NCBI GenBank assembly: GCA_002367255.1
Contig: DFBD01000248.1
Location: forward strand, 17,274-22,871
DNA length: 5,598 nt
DNA from: Rhodobacterales bacterium UBA3089
GTDB taxonomy: Bacteria > Pseudomonadota > Alphaproteobacteria > Rhodobacterales > Rhodobacteraceae
Direction of reading: 5' to 3'
The notes under the pieces are model-generated. The model was not told the DNA's origin. It searched no databases and saw only the letters and a list, made by a program, of their open reading frames with translations. Position 1 is the stretch's first letter, and the number at the start of each line of letters is the position of its first letter. The translations under genes were made by a program, and so were the position numbers. Of this stretch, positions 1-5,523 are shown piece after piece.

Positions 1-254
1 ATGTGAACCCGCACGAAGTATTCGCCAATGATATGCAGGCCCGTGTCTGGCAACAGATGATGGATGTCCGCAACCCGCCCGTAAGTGGAGTTCTCGACCG
101 GCAACATCGCCAATTTCGCACGGCCTTCCTTGACTGCCGCAACCGCGCCTTCAAAGGTGTTACACGGCAACGCTTCCATATCTGGAAACATTTCAGCACA
201 CGCCTGATGGGAGTACGCGCCGGGTTCACCTTGAAAAGAAATTACATTTGTCAT
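1..254 (-). CDS. pheA: Prephenate dehydratase, N-terminal part (cut by left window edge)
   Basis: This is the first 84 codons of a prephenate dehydratase, which decarboxylates and dehydrates prephenate to phenylpyruvate in phenylalanine synthesis in the cytosol. The minus-strand translation opens MTNVISFQGEPGAYSHQA, the glycine-rich FQGEPGAYSH start typical of the catalytic PDT domain. It continues with LPCNTFEGAVAAVKEG (about residues 29-44) and the family signature LPVENSTYGRVADIHHLLP (about 51-69), which lines the substrate pocket. The catalytic domain begins at residue 6 with no chorismate mutase domain in front, so the enzyme is probably monofunctional, as is usual in alphaproteobacteria. 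The ATG at 252-254 has a modest AAGG element (263-266 on the plus strand) eight bases upstream. The C-terminal part, including any regulatory ACT domain, lies outside the window. The gene is divergent from the cytochrome gene. Family call is very secure. Confidence 0.95.
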   Translation of the reverse strand, partial: MTNVISFQGEPGAYSHQACAEMFPDMEALPCNTFEGAVAAVKEGRAKLAMLPVENSTYGRVADIHHLLPDTGLHIIGEYFVRVH

Positions 255-296
255 TGTATATACCTTACATTGGTCGTTTCGTCGCGCTTCTATACC

Positions 297-326
297 TTGC
301 AATGGCATAGGGGAAGCGGCTAGAAC
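297..326 (+). promoter_or_regulatory. Candidate housekeeping promoter of the cytochrome c gene
   Basis: TTGCAA (297-302) and CTAGAA (320-325) are 17 bp apart. The octamer GCTAGAAC at 319-326 matches the Caulobacter-type -10 consensus GCTANAWC at every position. The predicted start near 332 would give a leader of about 50 nt. The -35 matches TTGACA at four of six positions. This is inferred from sequence only. Confidence 0.45.
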
Positions 327-344
327 GTTCCACAGCATATTTAG

Positions 345-357
345 GGGGCGCAGCCCC
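345..357. repeat. Small GC-rich palindrome in the cytochrome leader
   Basis: GGGGC-GCA-GCCCC forms a five-base-pair stem with a three-base loop, 24 bases before the cytochrome start codon. There is no T-tract, so it is not an intrinsic terminator. It could be a leader RNA hairpin or one copy of a dispersed extragenic palindrome. A genome-wide count would decide. Confidence 0.4.
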
Positions 358-381
358 GCCCATAGACAAGGTAAAACACTT

Positions 382-924
382 ATGGATACGATGACAGCAA
401 CAAAGATCGTCGGCGGCGTTTGCGGCAGCCTCTTGATATTCCTATTGGTTAAATGGGGCGCAGAGGTAATCTACCACCCGGGTGGTCACGGCGAAACCGA
501 AGCAGCCTATGTGATAGAAGTCGAAGAAACTGCGACAGAAGTAGCATCCGAAGGTGGCGCATCCGATGGCGAAGCAGCCGAGGCTGCCGCCGGGCCAACA
601 TTCGAAGAACTTTACGCCGCTGCGGACCTTGCATCGGGTGAAAAAGTATTCAAAAAATGTAAAGCCTGTCACAAACTAGAAGACGGTGCTAACGCAACCG
701 GCCCGTTCCTTTACGGCGTAGTTGATCGCGGCGTAGCCTCTGTAGATTTCGGCTTTTCCGAAGCACTTTCTGCAATCGGTGGCAACTGGACACCGGAACA
801 GTTGAATGCCTTCCTGAAGCGTCCGAAAGACTTCGCACCGGGTACGAAAATGTCTTTCGCTGGCTTGAAAAGCGAATCCGATCGCGCCAACATTATTGCG
901 TATCTGGCCACGTTCGGCGGCTAA
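382..924 (+). CDS. cycM: Membrane-anchored c-type cytochrome (c552 / cytochrome c-y type)
   Basis: This 180-residue class I cytochrome c is tethered to the cytoplasmic membrane with its haem domain in the periplasm. The family (CycM of Paracoccus, cytochrome c-y of Rhodobacter) shuttles electrons from the bc1 complex to terminal oxidases. Residues about 6-31 form one uncleaved signal-anchor helix (core LLIFLLV). Residues 32-75 are a Glu/Ala/Gly-rich flexible linker with no predicted fold. The globular domain follows, with haem-binding CKACH at 93-97 (His97 proximal ligand) and Met157 in PGTKM as the likely distal ligand. The C-terminal helix ends in ANIIAYLATFGG. The ATG at 382 has AAGGT nine bases upstream. 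An in-frame ATG at 391 is possible but less well placed. The gene appears monocistronic, with its own promoter candidate and a strong terminator. The family is secure; choosing the cycM rather than the cycY name is a convention. Confidence 0.93.
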   Translation: MDTMTATKIVGGVCGSLLIFLLVKWGAEVIYHPGGHGETEAAYVIEVEETATEVASEGGASDGEAAEAAAGPTFEELYAAADLASGEKVFKKCKACHKLEDGANATGPFLYGVVDRGVASVDFGFSEALSAIGGNWTPEQLNAFLKRPKDFAPGTKMSFAGLKSESDRANIIAYLATFGG

Positions 925-940
925 TCGCCTAAAACACCTG

Positions 941-969
941 AAAAACCGCGCATCTAGCGCGGTTTTTTT
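941..969 (+). terminator. Intrinsic terminator after the cytochrome c gene
   Basis: CCGCGC (946-951) pairs perfectly with GCGCGG (957-962) around the loop ATCTA. Seven T residues follow (963-969). Five A residues (941-945) precede the stem and can extend it, so it may also work on the opposite strand. It begins 17 bases after the stop codon. Confidence 0.92.
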
Positions 970-1001
970 GTGCCTTCACGAAACCGTCGCACAAACGTGG
1001 C

Positions 1002-1030
1002 TTGCAATTAAACCGAGCCCGAGTCTAGCA
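1002..1030 (+). promoter_or_regulatory. Candidate promoter of the small membrane-peptide gene
   Basis: TTGCAA (1002-1007) and CTAGCA (1025-1030) are 17 bp apart, the same arrangement as upstream of the cytochrome gene. The predicted start, near 1037, falls within the following dyad, leaving a leader of about 33 nt. The -10 element is weaker than the one at 319-326. Inference only. Confidence 0.35.
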
Positions 1031-1053
1031 TTGGCTAACAAATAGTTAACCAA
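1031..1053. promoter_or_regulatory. Operator-like dyad, also resembling a CtrA box
   Basis: TTGGCTAAC (1031-1039) and GTTAACCAA (1045-1053) are inverted repeats with one mismatch, separated by AAATA. The inner part reads CTAA-N7-TTAAC (1035-1050), one base away from the CtrA consensus TTAA-N7-TTAAC known from Caulobacter and used in Rhodobacterales. It lies directly downstream of the candidate -10 element and just before the Shine-Dalgarno site of the small ORF, a position suited to repression. The dyad is seen directly; the regulator is a guess. Confidence 0.45.
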
Positions 1054-1069
1054 TTTATTGGAGGCCGTT

Positions 1070-1201
1070 ATGATTCCCAGCAAAAGCAAAGCCTTGTTAA
1101 TGGCAACCAACGTCGAGGATTCCCGCTCGCTTAAATGCACGTGGACCGGACTGGGCTTGGCCGTTGTATTTCTGGCATTCGCCGCTATCTGCGCTGGCTA
1201 G
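1070..1201 (+). CDS. Small hypothetical single-pass membrane peptide (43 aa)
   Basis: This is a short ORF of 43 codons plus TAG that I do not recognise. It begins MIPSKSKALLMATNVEDS and ends in a hydrophobic stretch from about residue 25 (TWTGLGLAVVFLAFAAICAG), long enough for one transmembrane helix. The N-terminal half is hydrophilic and carries Lys and Arg residues (K5, K7, R19, K22), so the positive-inside rule would place it in the cytoplasm with the C-terminus outside. It has two cysteines (23 and 41). The start is supported by GGAGG at 1060-1064, five bases before the ATG, and by the promoter and dyad upstream. No intrinsic terminator is obvious after it. It is separated from the cytochrome gene by a strong terminator and from the TerB/J gene by 180 bp, so it looks like an independent unit. 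Function unknown; whether it is translated is inferred. Confidence 0.6.
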   Translation: MIPSKSKALLMATNVEDSRSLKCTWTGLGLAVVFLAFAAICAG

Positions 1202-1381
1202 AAAATCCTTTCGTGAAGGTACGTCCTGCAAGCGCCGCCGCGCAGGAGTTTCTAATCGCCTGTGCATCCGAAGAAAATACCGGTGCCATCGCGTTGGACA
1301 TGGTATTCATGCAAAAAACTCTTTGACCGAATACCAACAACCTTCGGTTTCACATTCCCGCCAATCTGTTAGACTACAAAC
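1202..1381. other. Spacer before the TerB/J gene with no clear gene
   Basis: No reading frame here has a convincing ribosome binding site. A plus-strand frame (GTG at 1213 to TGA at 1326, ending ALDMVFMQKTL) has protein-like composition but no Shine-Dalgarno site. A 6-bp stem (TCCTGC 1224-1229 with GCAGGA 1242-1247, 12-nt loop) lacks a T-tract. I cannot place a strong promoter for the downstream gene. The best -10-like element, TTAGAC at 1369-1374, ends only seven bases before its ATG. Confidence 0.5.
1301..1336. repeat. Perfect 8-bp inverted repeat
   Basis: TGGTATTC (1301-1308) and GAATACCA (1329-1336) are perfect complements flanking a 20-nt A-rich loop. It sits 46 bp before the TerB/J start codon. 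No T-tract follows, so it is not a standard terminator. A dyad of this length can arise by chance in a spacer of this size. Confidence 0.35.
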
Positions 1382-2068
1382 ATGTCAGTATGGACCCGAA
1401 TATCCGAAGCCCTCTCTTCCCTTGCAAAAGGCGAAGGTCTTTCTGCGATCTTCGAGAACCTCAAACGCCCCCCGGAAAAGAGCGTGGCCTTTACCATTGC
1501 GGTGATCGCGTTAGGGGCGAAAATGGCCAAAGCCGACGGCGAAGTAACCCGCGACGAGGTAATCGCATTTCGCCAGGTTTTTCAGATACCCCCCGAAGAC
1601 GAAGCCCAAGCCGGCAAGTTGTTCGACCTAGCACGCACAGACGTGTCCGGATACGACATTTACGCCGCCAAAATCGGGAAAATGTTTAGAAACGATAGCG
1701 GCATCCTGCGCGATTTGGTCGAGGGCTTGTTCCACATCTCTATGGCTGACGGACATTACGATCCGGCCGAGGATGCTTTTATCGAAGATGTCAGCCGCAT
1801 TTTCGGCCTGCCACCACAGCTGTTCACCTGCCTGCGGTCACGCTATGTACCAGGTGCTGCACCTGACCCGTATTCGGTGCTGGAAATCGGCCATGGCGCA
1901 GACTTGGACACCGCACGCAAAGCGTGGAAACGCATGGTTCGCGAGGCCCACCCTGACAATCTGATGGCCAGTGGCCTGCCTGCCGAGGCCATCGCCTTGG
2001 CCAACACCCGCCTGATTACGATCAATAATGCATGGGCAGAAATCCAGCAAACTCACGAGGCAGCCTGA
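1382..2068 (+). CDS. TerB-domain / J-domain protein (soluble DjlA-like co-chaperone)
   Basis: The 228-residue product has two recognisable parts. Residues about 33-148 form a TerB-like helical domain with two acidic motifs: KMAKADGEVTRDE (48-59) and MADGHYDPAED (121-131), the second being the counterpart of the first. In TerB proteins such Asp/Glu residues bind metal. Residues about 162-228 form a J domain with the Hsp70-contacting tripeptide His190-Pro191-Asp192 after a basic helix (ARKAWKRMVREA), ending in the DjlA-like INNAWAEIQQ helix. E. coli DjlA has an N-terminal membrane segment; here none is evident, so the protein is probably cytosolic. It should stimulate a DnaK-type chaperone, with clients unknown. 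The ATG at 1382 lacks a Shine-Dalgarno site, so translation may be leaderless. The next gene starts one base after this stop, suggesting an operon. Domain assignment is secure; the role is not. Confidence 0.9.
   Translation: MSVWTRISEALSSLAKGEGLSAIFENLKRPPEKSVAFTIAVIALGAKMAKADGEVTRDEVIAFRQVFQIPPEDEAQAGKLFDLARTDVSGYDIYAAKIGKMFRNDSGILRDLVEGLFHISMADGHYDPAEDAFIEDVSRIFGLPPQLFTCLRSRYVPGAAPDPYSVLEIGHGADLDTARKAWKRMVREAHPDNLMASGLPAEAIALANTRLITINNAWAEIQQTHEAA
2057..2060 (+). promoter_or_regulatory. Shine-Dalgarno site deciding the TTG start of the EEP gene
   Basis: GAGG lies nine bases before TTG 2070-2072, inside the last codons of the TerB/J gene. The only upstream in-frame ATG (2028) would overlap that gene by 41 bp and has no comparable site. 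The site's position supports translational coupling. Confidence 0.55.
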
Positions 2069-2069
2069 T

Positions 2070-3101
2070 TTGCGCATCGCAACCTACAATGTCGAATGGT
2101 TCGATGACTTGTTCGATAAAGACAACAACCTGCTGCTCGATCAAGAGTGGTCACGCCGTTATGATGTGAAACGTGTAGATCAGGCGATGGCGATTGCCGA
2201 GGTTATCCAGCGCGTAGACGCTGATATCATGCTGATAGTGGAGGCTCCGAATACTGGCCGCACACAAAGTACAATCAAGGCATTGGAGGGTTTCACCAAG
2301 CATTTTGGCTTACGCCAAAATGCGGTCGCGATGGGTTTTGCCAATGGCACACATCAGGAACTCGCCGTGATTTACGACCCCTTTGTGGTTAGCGTTTCGC
2401 ATGATCCTCAAGGGGTAGTTTCGGACGGTTCAAAACCCGTGACAGCGCCGCGTTTCGACGGAAACTTTCGCTATGACGTGGATGTCGATGGCAAAGCCGA
2501 AGTGTTCGAGTTTTCCAAACCCCCCATCGAGCTGGCGGTAGAGCATCTGGCAACCAACAAACGTATTCGCATGATTGGCGTGCACACGAAATCAAAGTCC
2601 ACCTATGGCGCAAACGACCCCAAGGAAGAACTGAGCATGATGGTCGAAAACCGCCGTAAACAACTGGCACAATGCATCTGGATCAGACAACGCGCCGAGG
2701 CTCATCTAGAGGCTGGCGACCCATTGCTGATCCTCGGGGACTTCAATGACGGCCCCGGCGTGAACGGCTTTGAAAACCTGTTCGCGCGTTCGGGCGTTGA
2801 AATTGTTCTGGGGGGTAGCGATGCGATCCAGATGGTGGAACCGCACGCCGCGATTATGCTGGACCCGCGCCAGGCATGGTCACTTGCCACGTCTCGGTTC
2901 TATATCGGCAAATTTAAACGCTATCTTAACGCGTTGCTGGACTATGTAATGTTGTCGCCCGATTTAGCCCAAACAACCAACCCAAAGTGGCGCATTTGGC
3001 ACCCGTTCGACGACCCCGAATGCTTCAAAGACCTGGAAATACGAGAGGCCTTGTTGAACGCCTCGGACCATTTTCCGGTCAGCGTTGATTTGAACTTATA
3101 G
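2070..3101 (+). CDS. Endonuclease/exonuclease/phosphatase (EEP) family hydrolase
   Basis: The 343-residue product carries the EEP fold of DNase I, exonuclease III and phosphoesterases, which cleave phosphodiester or phosphomonoester bonds using a divalent metal. Counting from the TTG start, the first strand RIATYNVEW holds Asn7, and DIMLIVEAPN holds metal-binding Glu58. GVHTKSK holds His172, LILGDFND holds Asp224 and Asn226, and the C-terminal SDHFPV holds the Asp333-His334 catalytic pair. All core active-site positions appear intact. No signal peptide or membrane segment is visible, so it is likely cytosolic. I chose TTG 2070 because the fold's first strand starts immediately after it and GAGG lies nine bases upstream. 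The alternative ATG at 2028 adds 14 residues (357 aa) overlapping the upstream gene. With one base between it and the TerB/J stop, it is almost certainly co-transcribed. The substrate (DNA, RNA, lipid or sugar phosphate) cannot be told from sequence alone. Confidence 0.88.
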   Translation: MRIATYNVEWFDDLFDKDNNLLLDQEWSRRYDVKRVDQAMAIAEVIQRVDADIMLIVEAPNTGRTQSTIKALEGFTKHFGLRQNAVAMGFANGTHQELAVIYDPFVVSVSHDPQGVVSDGSKPVTAPRFDGNFRYDVDVDGKAEVFEFSKPPIELAVEHLATNKRIRMIGVHTKSKSTYGANDPKEELSMMVENRRKQLAQCIWIRQRAEAHLEAGDPLLILGDFNDGPGVNGFENLFARSGVEIVLGGSDAIQMVEPHAAIMLDPRQAWSLATSRFYIGKFKRYLNALLDYVMLSPDLAQTTNPKWRIWHPFDDPECFKDLEIREALLNASDHFPVSVDLNL

Positions 3102-3110
3102 GGGCTTTTA

Positions 3111-3138
3111 TTGGGCCCTGCCGAACCTTATCTATATC
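3111..3138 (+). promoter_or_regulatory. Candidate promoter of the oligoendopeptidase gene
   Basis: TTGGGC (3111-3116) and TATATC (3133-3138) are 16 bp apart. TCTATATC (3131-3138) fits the alphaproteobacterial -10 consensus GCTANAWC at seven of eight positions. The predicted start near 3145 leaves a leader of about 22 nt containing the Shine-Dalgarno site. Read-through from the upstream operon is also possible, since no terminator is evident in the 65-bp gap. Confidence 0.4.
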
Positions 3139-3166
3139 AAAACAATTTGCAATTCAGGAGAGCATT

Positions 3167-4990
3167 ATGTTCAAACACACCGGGGTTTTTCGTGATAACC
3201 GCGACGCGGCGGCAAACGACAACATGGGCGATTTGCCGGAGTGGGATCTGGATGATCTCTACCCCTCCACCGACGGGCCCGAAATTACGACAGACCTGAA
3301 GTGGCTGGACAATGAGGGGCCTGCATTTGGCGCGGATTACCAAGGTAAACTCGGTGATCTGGATGCCGCAGGTATGTTGGAATGTGTCCTAAGATACGAG
3401 CGTATTCAACAGGTTGCAGGCCGCGTGATGTCTTACGCAGGGTTGCGATATTACCAAAACACCACAGACGCAGAGCGTGGGAAGTTCATGGCGGATATGC
3501 AGGCGCAGATCACGGATATGTCCGCAAATCTGGTGTTTTTCAGCCTTGAACTGAACCGCCTGGAAGACGCCACACTGGAAGCAATGCTGGAAGCGAATGC
3601 CGACCTGAACCGCTACAAACCGATCTTCGACAACCTGCGTAAGATGAAGCCGTATCAACTGTCTGACGAGCTGGAAAAATTCCTGCACGACCAATCTGTC
3701 GTGGGTACGTCCGCTTGGAACCGGTTGTTCGATGAAACCATGGCGGCATTGACGTTCGATGTGGACGGCGAAGAGATGAACCTTGAAGCCACGCTGAACC
3801 TTCTGTCCGACACGGACCGCGCCCGTCGCGAGGTTGGTGCCAAGGCGTTGGTCAAGGTTTTCAGTGCCAACACGCCGTTGTTTGCCCGCATTACCAACAC
3901 GCTGGCCAAGGAAAAAGAAATTGAGGACAAGTGGCGCAACCTGCCTACGCCGCAGACCTCGCGCCACCTTTCCAACGATGTGGAACCCGAAGTCGTGCAG
4001 GCGCTGCGGGACGCGGTTGTGGCCGCCTATCCTAAGCTGTCACATCGGTATTATGCGTTGAAAGCCAAGTGGCTGGGGCTTGACCAAATGGAGGTCTGGG
4101 ACCGCAACGCCCCCCTACCCGACGAGGATGATCTGGTCATTCCGTGGGATCAGGCCCGCGCGATGGTGATGGATGCTTATGCAGATTTCGACCCGCGCAT
4201 GGCTGAACTGGCCGAACCGTTTTTCGACAAAGGCTGGATTGATGCGGAAGTGAAACCGGGGAAATCCTCGGGCGCTTTTGCGCATCCGACGGTGACGAAT
4301 GTACATCCCTATGTGATGCTGAACTATCTTGGCAAACAGCGCGATGTGATGACCTTGGCGCATGAACTTGGCCACGGGGTGCATCAGGTTCTGGCCGCCG
4401 ACCAAGGCGAGTTGTTGGCCGACACACCGCTAACCTTGGCCGAAACCGCGTCTGTCTTTGGCGAGATGCTGACCTTCCGCAAGCTGCTGGACAACGCGCC
4501 GGATCAGGCCGCACGTAAACGCCTGCTGGCGGGCAAGGTCGAAGATATGATTAACACAGTGGTGCGCCAAATCGCGTTCTACGATTTTGAATGCCGCCTG
4601 CACGCCGCCCGCGCTGAAGGGGAGCTGACACCGGATCAGATCAACGCAATATGGATGGGAATCCAGCATGAAAGCCTTGGCGACGGGTTCAACTTTATGG
4701 AAGGCTACGAGACCTTCTGGACCTACATCCCCCACTTCATCCACTCGCCTTTCTATGTCTACGCCTATGCGTTCGGGGATGGCTTGGTGAACGCGCTTTA
4801 TGCGGTTTACGAGGAAGGTGGCGATGACTTCCAAGAGAAGTACTTCGACATGCTGAAGGCAGGTGGCTCTAAACACCATACAGAGTTACTAGCACCGTTC
4901 GGGCTGGACGCCAGCGACCCGACATTCTGGGACAAAGGCCTATCGCTGATCTCGTCAATGATCGACGAACTGGAAGCGATGGAGGGGTAA
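3167..4990 (+). CDS. pepF: M3 family oligoendopeptidase F (zinc metallopeptidase)
   Basis: The 607-residue product is a gluzincin-type peptidase of family M3, which degrades short peptides in the cytosol and so contributes to peptide turnover. Its length is typical for the family. The N-terminal half is the helical substrate-confining region, opening with the family's PEWDLDDLYPS motif (25-34). The zinc site is HELGH at 399-403: His399 and His403 are zinc ligands and Glu400 is the general base. The third ligand, Glu426, lies in TLAETASVFGE. The C-terminal IPHFIHSPFYVYAYAFG (521-537) supplies the conserved His/Tyr residues that bind substrate and stabilise the transition state. No signal peptide is seen. 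The ATG at 3167 has AGGAG (3156-3160) six bases upstream, a strong start; Met20 is a less likely alternative. The gene lies 65 bp after the EEP gene on the same strand, and may be partly co-transcribed. Family call is very secure; the symbol is by family resemblance. Confidence 0.94.
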   Translation: MFKHTGVFRDNRDAAANDNMGDLPEWDLDDLYPSTDGPEITTDLKWLDNEGPAFGADYQGKLGDLDAAGMLECVLRYERIQQVAGRVMSYAGLRYYQNTTDAERGKFMADMQAQITDMSANLVFFSLELNRLEDATLEAMLEANADLNRYKPIFDNLRKMKPYQLSDELEKFLHDQSVVGTSAWNRLFDETMAALTFDVDGEEMNLEATLNLLSDTDRARREVGAKALVKVFSANTPLFARITNTLAKEKEIEDKWRNLPTPQTSRHLSNDVEPEVVQALRDAVVAAYPKLSHRYYALKAKWLGLDQMEVWDRNAPLPDEDDLVIPWDQARAMVMDAYADFDPRMAELAEPFFDKGWIDAEVKPGKSSGAFAHPTVTNVHPYVMLNYLGKQRDVMTLAHELGHGVHQVLAADQGELLADTPLTLAETASVFGEMLTFRKLLDNAPDQAARKRLLAGKVEDMINTVVRQIAFYDFECRLHAARAEGELTPDQINAIWMGIQHESLGDGFNFMEGYETFWTYIPHFIHSPFYVYAYAFGDGLVNALYAVYEEGGDDFQEKYFDMLKAGGSKHHTELLAPFGLDASDPTFWDKGLSLISSMIDELEAMEG

Positions 4991-5001
4991 CTTCCATCGA
5001 C

Positions 5002-5017
5002 TTGCCCAGCCCGGCAA
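5002..5017. terminator. Weak hairpin in the convergent gap (possible shared terminator)
   Basis: TTGCC (5002-5006) pairs with GGCAA (5013-5017) around a six-base loop. It is the only stem I could find in the 47-bp gap between the two converging genes. Neither side has a proper T-tract, so the call rests mainly on position. Confidence 0.22.
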
Positions 5018-5037
5018 TCATTACGCCTTTAAGATAG

Positions 5038-5478
5038 CTAAACCGCGACGACGCCTGAGAGATGCTTGGCGAGGTCATTGGTCGGGGTATTCACCAGATT
5101 TTTGTCCAGATCTGCGTATATCTCGACTTCTCCGCCTAGAGCGTTGCGCAAAACACCCAGCATTTGCGGAGGGGCGGAAATCACAAGGCGATCAAACTTA
5201 CCCTTCTGGCTGGCCCCCTTGATCATATCCCCAAGGTAGGCTGCAAAAACATTCCGCGCATTTTCGCGCTCGGTTGTTGATGGATCAACGCCGTGCCGCG
5301 CTTGCCCGCCTGCACCCTGAGAAGAACCGGGTTGGTCGGCAAAATCGTTTGGTGCCGAGCCACTGTCTTTCTCGGTGTAGTGGGATAATTGGTGAACGCC
5401 CTTCCCGACGCCGAGGTTCTCCAATATCCGCGCCTCGGTTTCATCTGCGACAAGGAAATAGGTCCTGATAGATTTCAT
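5038..5478 (-). CDS. Host-attachment family protein (PF10116-like)
   Basis: The 146-residue product matches the family named 'protein required for attachment to host cells'. It opens MKSIRTYFLVADETEARILEN, where a first strand ends in VADETEAR (10-17), a variant of the family's VAD-x-x-x-AR. A variable Gly/Ser/Gln-rich segment follows (about 39-63, DFADQPGSSQ inside). The C-terminal half carries the diagnostic FDRLVISAPPQMLGVLR (95-111) and DLDKNLVNTPTNDLAKHL (123-140), close to the family's LDKDLTxxPxxEL ending. No signal peptide is seen, so it is probably cytosolic despite the name. As I recall, the fold resembles eRF1-like domains, and its biochemical role is unsettled. The start at 5478 is fixed by AGGAGG (5487-5492 on the plus strand) eight bases upstream. 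An upstream in-frame ATG at 5565 would lie inside the FNR-type site and is unlikely. The gene converges on pepF and is probably induced under low oxygen. Confidence 0.87.
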   Translation of the reverse strand: MKSIRTYFLVADETEARILENLGVGKGVHQLSHYTEKDSGSAPNDFADQPGSSQGAGGQARHGVDPSTTERENARNVFAAYLGDMIKGASQKGKFDRLVISAPPQMLGVLRNALGGEVEIYADLDKNLVNTPTNDLAKHLSGVVAV

Positions 5479-5486
5479 AATTCTAG

Positions 5487-5492
5487 CCTCCT
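5487..5492 (-). promoter_or_regulatory. Perfect Shine-Dalgarno site of the host-attachment gene
   Basis: AGGAGG on the minus strand lies eight bases before the ATG at 5476-5478. It rules in that start over the longer in-frame possibilities at 5508 and 5565, and is the strongest ribosome binding site in the window. Confidence 0.85.
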
Positions 5493-5523
5493 GTTCATCT
5501 GCCAGCATATTCTGGCGTAGTAA

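Larger units (their letters stand above)
255..381. promoter_or_regulatory. Divergent intergenic region between pheA and the cytochrome c gene
   Basis: This 127-bp spacer must carry the start signals for both divergent genes. On the plus strand it holds a promoter candidate (297-326), a small GC-rich hairpin (345-357) and a weak Shine-Dalgarno element AAGGT (368-372). For pheA on the minus strand I found no convincing -35/-10 pair. I found no FNR-type TTGAT-N4-ATCAA site here. Confidence 0.6.

Noticed and set aside
3..323. 106-codon plus-strand frame at the left edge
   Set aside because: It is antisense to the clear prephenate dehydratase coding sequence on the minus strand, and its own translation has no recognisable motif.
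1224..1247. TCCTGC/GCAGGA hairpin as a terminator of the small ORF
   Set aside because: The loop is 12 nt and no T-tract follows, so it fails the intrinsic terminator pattern.
1164..1505. 113-codon plus-strand frame overlapping the TerB/J gene
   Set aside because: It has no ribosome binding site, is Arg/Ser-rich, and its second half is the out-of-frame reading of the TerB/J gene.
3389..3967. 192-codon minus-strand frame inside the peptidase gene
   Set aside because: It lies wholly opposite the intact oligoendopeptidase frame, has no start signals, and its residue composition is that of an antisense shadow.
4430..4879. 149-codon minus-strand frame
   Set aside because: It is antisense to the zinc-site and C-terminal region of the peptidase, whose motifs are conserved in the plus frame.
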